Origin: Trichocoleus desertorum ATA4-8-CV12 | Lineage (GTDB): Bacteria; Cyanobacteriota; Cyanobacteriia; FACHB-46 | Length of the DNA: 64,000 nucleotides | Assembly (NCBI GenBank): GCA_019358975.1 | Contig: JAHHIL010000010.1 | Span: 59,477 to 123,476, forward strand | Direction: 5' to 3' | Shown: positions 59,710 through 64,000 of the stretch, piece by piece | Layout: each line of letters opens with the position of its first letter | Position numbering within the stretch: position 1 is the stretch's first letter | The notes under the pieces: generated by a model | The model's database searches: none | The model's input: only the letters and a program-made list of their open reading frames with translations | Told to the model about the DNA's origin: nothing | Made by a program: the position numbers and the translations under genes

Positions 59710-61554
59710 TTAGACCTGATCCTGCCGATAGGCGCGAATTTCAGCGGTGAATTTTTCGCCGTACTGCTCTAGCTTGCGGCTCCCCACGCCAGAAATTCGG
59801 GCGAACTCGGTTAAAGTTTGGGGTTGCTGTTGGGCCATCAATTTTAAGCTGGAATCGCTGAAGACCACATAGGGAGGGACGGCTTGTTGATCAGCCAAGC
59901 GTTTTCGCAGCGATCGCAACCGTTGAAACAAAACTTCTACATCAGCCCTTAAGCCTTCCGACTCGCTTTCTTCTAGGTGATTAGTTGCAGGGGGTACGGC
60001 AATGAGAAGCGATCGCTGCTTCTTCAAGATCTCCCAACTCTGAGCATTGAGTTTGAGTACTGAGTAGCCATCACTGGTTTCTTCAACCAAACCTTGGTGT
60101 AGCAAAGCCCGTCCTAAAATTCGCCATGCGTCAGCGGTTTTGTCTTTGCCAATGCCGTAGGTGGAGAGTTTGTCATGATTATTTTGTAAAACCTTTTGAT
60201 TCTTCGAACCCCGTAACACATCAATAATGTGGTTCATACCAAAACGCTCTTGGCAGCGGGCAATGCAAGAAAGAAACTTTTGGGCTTCAATGGTCCAATC
60301 TTCAATCGGTTGTGGGTATAGGCAATGATCACAGTTGCCACAGTCCCCCGGAAAGCCTTCGCCAAAATAACTGAGTTGGATCGTACGGCGACAGACAGTC
60401 CCCTCGGCATAACCAACTACCTGCCGCAACTGTTGCCGCGCAATTAGCTGATCTTGCGGATCGGTTTTTTGCTCGATCAGATACTCCACAGTTTTGATGT
60501 CGCCCAAGCCAAAAAACAACGTACAGTGAGCAGGTTCACTGTCTCGTCCCGCTCGCCCCGACTCTTGGTAGTAGCTTTCGATGCTACGCGGTAAGTCGTA
60601 GTGAATCACAAACCGCACATCTGGCTTGTTAATGCCCATGCCAAAGGCGACTGTGGCGACCATCACCCGCACATCATCTCGAATGAACCGAGTTTGATTG
60701 GTACTGCGGGCTTCGTCGCTCAACCCCGCATGATAGGGCAGCGCTTCCACACCATCTTGCTGCAACTTGCTGGCTAACTCTTCAACTTTGCGACGGCTGA
60801 GACAGTAGATAATTCCTGAACCAGCGGTTTGTTGAACTTGGTGCAGCAACTCCTTATAAGCTTGCTTTGGGCTGGGTTTGGGCCGCACTTCGTAATAAAG
60901 ATTGGGCCGATTGAAGCTAGCGGTGTGAATGTAAGGGTCTTGCAGCCACAACTGTTCGATAATGTCTTGCCTGACCCGCTCTGTGGCTGTGGCCGTTAAA
61001 GCCATGATGGGCACATCGGGGTAACGTTGGCGCAATTGCTGTAACTGCCGGTATTCAGGCCGAAAGTCGTGGCCCCAATCGGAGACGCAGTGAGCTTCGT
61101 CAATGGCAAACCCAGCCAAGCCCATGCGCGATCGCACGTAGTCTAAAAAAGGTAAACATCGCTCATTTAATAAGCGCTCTGGAGCGAGATAGAGCAGCTT
61201 GATCTCCCCTGCTAAAATTGCCGCTTCCCGCGATCGCGCCTCCATTGGATGCAAGCTACTGTTGAGGAATGTGGCCCCAATGCCATTGTCCTGTAGGGCT
61301 TGTACCTGGTCTTGCATCAGGGCAATCAGCGGTGATACCACTACCGTTAAACCTGGCTTCAGCAGGGCTGGTAACTGAAAACAGAGAGATTTGCCGCCGC
61401 CTGTGGGCATCACGATCAATGCATCTCGGTTTTCTAAGGCAGTCTCGACAATTTCGCGCTGTCCAGGACGAAAAGCTTCGTAGCCGAAAAAATGCTTCAG
61501 CGCTTGTTCCAGCGAGGAAAATTGAGTCGGTGTGGAAAGGATATCTACTGACAT
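59710..61554 (-). CDS. recQ: ATP-dependent DNA helicase RecQ
   Basis: A 614-residue 3'-5' helicase of recombination and fork repair. ATG 61554 gives the usual short N-terminus; a longer frame from 61638 adds 28 residues unlike the family. Motif 0 is FFGYEAFRPGQREIVE, motif I VMPTGGGKS, and motif II AIDEAHC. Motif VI is QESGRAGRDSEP. The RecQ zinc domain shows four Cys (GTVCRRTIQ, GDCGNCDHC). Winged-helix and HRDC domains follow (VPPYVVFSDSSLKLMAQ, FARISGVGSRKLEQYG). All domains are intact. Confidence 0.96.
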   Translation of the reverse strand: MSVDILSTPTQFSSLEQALKHFFGYEAFRPGQREIVETALENRDALIVMPTGGGKSLCFQLPALLKPGLTVVVSPLIALMQDQVQALQDNGIGATFLNSSLHPMEARSREAAILAGEIKLLYLAPERLLNERCLPFLDYVRSRMGLAGFAIDEAHCVSDWGHDFRPEYRQLQQLRQRYPDVPIMALTATATERVRQDIIEQLWLQDPYIHTASFNRPNLYYEVRPKPSPKQAYKELLHQVQQTAGSGIIYCLSRRKVEELASKLQQDGVEALPYHAGLSDEARSTNQTRFIRDDVRVMVATVAFGMGINKPDVRFVIHYDLPRSIESYYQESGRAGRDSEPAHCTLFFGLGDIKTVEYLIEQKTDPQDQLIARQQLRQVVGYAEGTVCRRTIQLSYFGEGFPGDCGNCDHCLYPQPIEDWTIEAQKFLSCIARCQERFGMNHIIDVLRGSKNQKVLQNNHDKLSTYGIGKDKTADAWRILGRALLHQGLVEETSDGYSVLKLNAQSWEILKKQRSLLIAVPPATNHLEESESEGLRADVEVLFQRLRSLRKRLADQQAVPPYVVFSDSSLKLMAQQQPQTLTEFARISGVGSRKLEQYGEKFTAEIRAYRQDQV

Positions 61555-61821
61555 TGATTCAATCTGGGCTATCCATTGCCTCGCTACCTTGCACCCATGA
61601 CGAATGCAAAGGAGGATGCGAGAGCGTAGACTTGCCATAGTTGTTGAGTGCGGCTCCAGAGACTCCTTAGCTTATCAAAATCTGGGTGGTCGTCTGACAG
61701 CTAATTGGTGTAGTTCTTCTTGTCTACGCTTTGTCTACGCTAGTTTAGAAAAGTTGTGAGTCTGTCTCTTCTAGAGAATCGCCTACCTGCTAAAATCTGC
61801 TACGCCTGCTAATGGAACCAG

Positions 61822-63081
61822 ATGAAGATACTTTGCCTGAGTAACGGTCATGGAGAGGATGCGATCGCGGTGCGGATTTTGCAAGAATTGCAGCAACAGC
61901 CGCAAGCTTCAGAAATTGCCGCTCTGCCCCTCGTTGGCAAAGGTCAAGCTTACATCAACCACAATATTGCGATCGTCGGCCCTATCAAAACCATGCCTTC
62001 TGGTGGCTTTGTCTATATGGATGGTCGGCAACTGGCGCGGGACATTAAAGGTGGCTTGCTACAACTGACGCTCGCTCAAATCAAAACCGTCAAAGCTTGG
62101 GCGAAAGCAGGGGGAGTCATTCTAGCGGTGGGCGATATTGTGCCGCTGTTATTCGCTTGGCTGAGTGGCGCTCCCTACGCTTTCGTCGGCACCGCCAAGT
62201 CAGAATATTACCTACGCGATGAAGTGGGCCCGCTACCCCGTCACTCCTGGTTTGAGAAAATGGAAGATTGGTCAGGCTCAGTTTACTTACCTTGGGAACG
62301 TTGGCTGATGAGCCGCCCCAAGTGCCAAGCCGTTTTTCCTAGAGATAGCTTAACCACGGCTGGGCTGAAGCAATGGTCGATTCCTGCTTTTGACCTCGGC
62401 AACCCGATGATGGACAGCTTGGAGCCTAGTGCCACTGCGATCGCTACCAAAAGCCAAGAGAACCCACCCCTTACCATTGCCTTATTGCCTGGTTCTCGCC
62501 CCCCCGAAGCCTATGCCAATTGGCACCAAATGATTCAAGCGATCGCCAGAATTCTGGAAACCTTCCCCAATCGCCCCATCCTATTTTTAGGCGCGATCGC
62601 CCCTGGCTTAGATTTAGACCAGCTCCGCGAACCCCTAGAAACCCAAGCTTGGCGACTTAGCACCTCCAATCATGCTTTTAGCTCTGACCCCACTGCCCTC
62701 TGTTTCACTCAACGCAAAGCTACCCTGGTACTCACCCAGCAAGCCTTTAACGATTGTCTGCACTTGTCGGATTTAGCGATCGCAATGGCAGGCACAGCCA
62801 CCGAACAATTTGTGGGCTTAGGAAAACCTGCGATTACCCTGCCTGGTCAAGGGCCGCAGTTTACCCCTGCCTTTGCGGAAGCTCAAACTCGCTTGCTGGG
62901 TGCCTCGGTGACTTTAGTCAAGCAGCCTGCTCAAGTGCCCAAAGCGATCGAAGCTTTGCTCAGCAACCCCGATCGCTTGCAAATTATTGCGGATAACGGC
63001 CAGCGTCGTATGGGTGCCCCCGGAGCGGCCCAACGGATTGCGATTCAGCTTGTCCAGCAGTTCGGGAAACTGAATGCCTGA
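61822..63081 (+). CDS. Lipid-A-disaccharide-synthase-related protein
   Basis: A 419-residue GT-B fold protein of the LpxB-like family found in cyanobacteria (TIGR03492 type), distinct from true LpxB. It begins MKILCLSNGHGEDAIAVRIL, and shows KTMPSGGFVYMDGRQLARDI, AIALLPGSRPPEAY-like residues (ALLPGSRPPEAYANW) and DLAIAMAGTATEQFVGLGKP, the nucleotide-sugar site. It probably acts at the membrane face on a glycolipid, but its reaction is not known. The gene is complete. Confidence 0.9.
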   Translation: MKILCLSNGHGEDAIAVRILQELQQQPQASEIAALPLVGKGQAYINHNIAIVGPIKTMPSGGFVYMDGRQLARDIKGGLLQLTLAQIKTVKAWAKAGGVILAVGDIVPLLFAWLSGAPYAFVGTAKSEYYLRDEVGPLPRHSWFEKMEDWSGSVYLPWERWLMSRPKCQAVFPRDSLTTAGLKQWSIPAFDLGNPMMDSLEPSATAIATKSQENPPLTIALLPGSRPPEAYANWHQMIQAIARILETFPNRPILFLGAIAPGLDLDQLREPLETQAWRLSTSNHAFSSDPTALCFTQRKATLVLTQQAFNDCLHLSDLAIAMAGTATEQFVGLGKPAITLPGQGPQFTPAFAEAQTRLLGASVTLVKQPAQVPKAIEALLSNPDRLQIIADNGQRRMGAPGAAQRIAIQLVQQFGKLNA

Positions 63082-63140
63082 CGTTGAATCCCTTGGAAGC
63101 AACCTGGACAAGCTGATACAATCCAGGCTCCCAAGTCCTC

Positions 63141-63893
63141 ATGAAAATCGTCAAAGAAACCCCGACGCAATTAAATCTGTTGAGCCTGCCAATCTGGCTG
63201 TGGCTATTTGGCCTGATATTCGCAGGCATTGGTCTAGCCGTGATCACAGGTTTTGGTAAGGTCGTCACGCTCAACTGCGATCGCATTGCACCAACGGAGA
63301 ATAATTGTCAGCTTAAAGCTGCGGGAGTATTCAGCATCGCCCCTCAAGAGAGAAAACTAGAAGCCTTAGAGGGGGCAAAAGTAGAGCGGATGAGCAGTAG
63401 CGATGGCGATACCTTTCGAGTCGTGCTAGTCACCAACCAAGGCGAAGTTCCCTTCACCGACTACTACAGCTCTGGAGAGAATGGCAAACAAGAAATTGCC
63501 ACTCAAATTAGTACATTCCTGGGTAATTCTCAAGCATCCTCCTTAACCCTGCAACAAGACGATCGCTGGTTCATGTTAATGGTTGGCGGTGTTTTTGTCG
63601 TCGTGGGTCTTGCTGTTGCCGTTGTGGTGGGCGAAATTATCGTCTGTGAATTTAACAAAAACTCAGGTAGCCTAACCCTCAAACGTCATAGCGTGCTTGG
63701 CACCAAAGTGATTGAGCGGCGAATTCGCGATATTGAAGATGTGCGAATTGAGGAATCACATGGCAGTGATAGCAGCACCTATCGAGTCAGCTTAGTGTTT
63801 ACTACGGGCGATCGCCTCCCTCTAGCTTCGTATTACAGCTCTGGACGACAATCGAAGCAAGCGATCTGCGATCGCTTAGGGGGTTGCAAATAA
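63141..63893 (+). CDS. Membrane protein with internally duplicated domain
   Basis: A 250-residue protein with helices at about residues 16-36 and 148-170. After each helix comes a similar soluble domain of about 85 residues. The first contains DGDTFRVVLVTNQGEVPFTD and YYSSGENGKQEIATQI; the second has SSTYRVSLVFTTGDRLPLAS and YYSSGRQSKQAICDRL. The shared YYSSG and R-V-L/V-T-GD pattern shows an internal duplication. Cys pairs are in the first domain only. The family and function are unknown. Confidence 0.75.
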   Translation: MKIVKETPTQLNLLSLPIWLWLFGLIFAGIGLAVITGFGKVVTLNCDRIAPTENNCQLKAAGVFSIAPQERKLEALEGAKVERMSSSDGDTFRVVLVTNQGEVPFTDYYSSGENGKQEIATQISTFLGNSQASSLTLQQDDRWFMLMVGGVFVVVGLAVAVVVGEIIVCEFNKNSGSLTLKRHSVLGTKVIERRIRDIEDVRIEESHGSDSSTYRVSLVFTTGDRLPLASYYSSGRQSKQAICDRLGGCK

Positions 63894-63905
63894 ATAACAC
63901 CCCTG

Positions 63906-64000
63906 TCAAGCAGGAAGAATGGTGATATCCCATTTGGGTAAAGTTTCAGACCGTTGCCAGAAGGGGAGATAGGATTCTAATTCCTCAGCCAGCAATTTGA
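63906..64000 (-). CDS. C-terminal end of a gene entering from the right edge
   Basis: The minus strand is open from the window end to a TGA at 63906-63908. It encodes KLLAEELESYLPFWQRSETL followed by PKWDITILPA. The sequence looks like genuine protein (amphipathic helix, then a strand), but 30 residues are too few to name a family. Its stop is 12 bases from the stop of the plus-strand gene, a convergent arrangement. Confidence 0.5.
   Translation of the reverse strand, partial: KLLAEELESYLPFWQRSETLPKWDITILPA

Noticed and set aside
1..64000. CRISPR array, prophage or complete insertion sequence
   Set aside because: No regularly spaced repeats of CRISPR type, no phage structural genes and no intact transposase were seen; the repeats found are short tandem or dispersed intergenic types.

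Overview
The window is cyanobacterial chromosome. The octamer GCGATCGC (HIP1) recurs throughout, inside genes and between them. The gene content agrees: a CP12 Calvin-cycle regulator, DUF3177 and DUF2243 membrane proteins, a lipid-A-disaccharide-synthase-related protein, an H-NOX sensor, Nif11-type and ribbon-helix-helix small proteins, a cyanobacterial porin remnant and heptanucleotide tandem repeats. A filamentous, Leptolyngbya- or Trichocoleus-like organism is a reasonable guess, but the species cannot be read from the sequence. There are no rRNA genes, no CRISPR array, no complete insertion sequence and no prophage.

Layout. 1-2136: a receiver/PAS/histidine kinase running off the left edge. 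2450-5340: a four-gene envelope-type operon of unknown function behind an operator-like palindrome. 5.6-12 kb: typA, a sugar-type ABC ATPase, small proteins and cp12. 12.2-16.8 kb: a sorbosone/glucose dehydrogenase-like lipoprotein, an aspartic protease, a cupin, a GIY-YIG protein and two terminator-tagged candidate small RNAs. 16.9-21 kb: two minus-strand pairs, kptA with a GNAT enzyme, and an ABC-F ATPase with an ATP-grasp protein. 21.3-28.6 kb: a zone of gene decay. It holds remnants of an NTF2-like protein, a porin, a GST, a LysE exporter, a TauE/SafE-type protein and a desaturase, scattered between intact genes (alpha/beta hydrolase, Cache histidine kinase, PspC-domain protein, LuxR regulator, desaturase). 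29.7-33 kb: an alpha/beta hydrolase and an H-NOX/HNOBA-kinase pair for nitric-oxide-type signalling. 33-39.5 kb: a Nif11-type peptide, repeats, a nuclease-like protein, a zinc peptidase, a MATE pump, an RHH protein and an HNH/alr0857-type pair. 39.8-43 kb: minus-strand genes including a TPR membrane protein split by a frameshift. 43-53 kb: glycosyltransferases, an NlpC/P60 enzyme, a beta-lactamase-fold hydrolase, a beta-barrel-like protein, an amino-acid-type binding protein, tRNA-Ser(GCU) and a sucrose-type glycosyltransferase. 53-64 kb: a Cys/Gly-tailed TIGR04222 protein, MscS, an OPT transporter, DUF3177, DUF2243, RecQ, an LpxB-like protein, a duplicated-domain membrane protein and the tail of a gene entering from the right.

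Most genes are housekeeping or signalling genes in short transcription units. The less ordinary points are the H-NOX/kinase pair without a response regulator, the ABC-F/ATP-grasp pair, the envelope operon at 2.5-5.3 kb, the hybrid deletion scars at 26.8 and 28.4 kb, the A6-run frameshift in the TPR gene, a Nif11 peptide next to a long inverted repeat, and several dispersed intergenic repeat families. No single locus is clearly a new defence or biosynthetic system. The best candidates are given under findings with their uncertainty.
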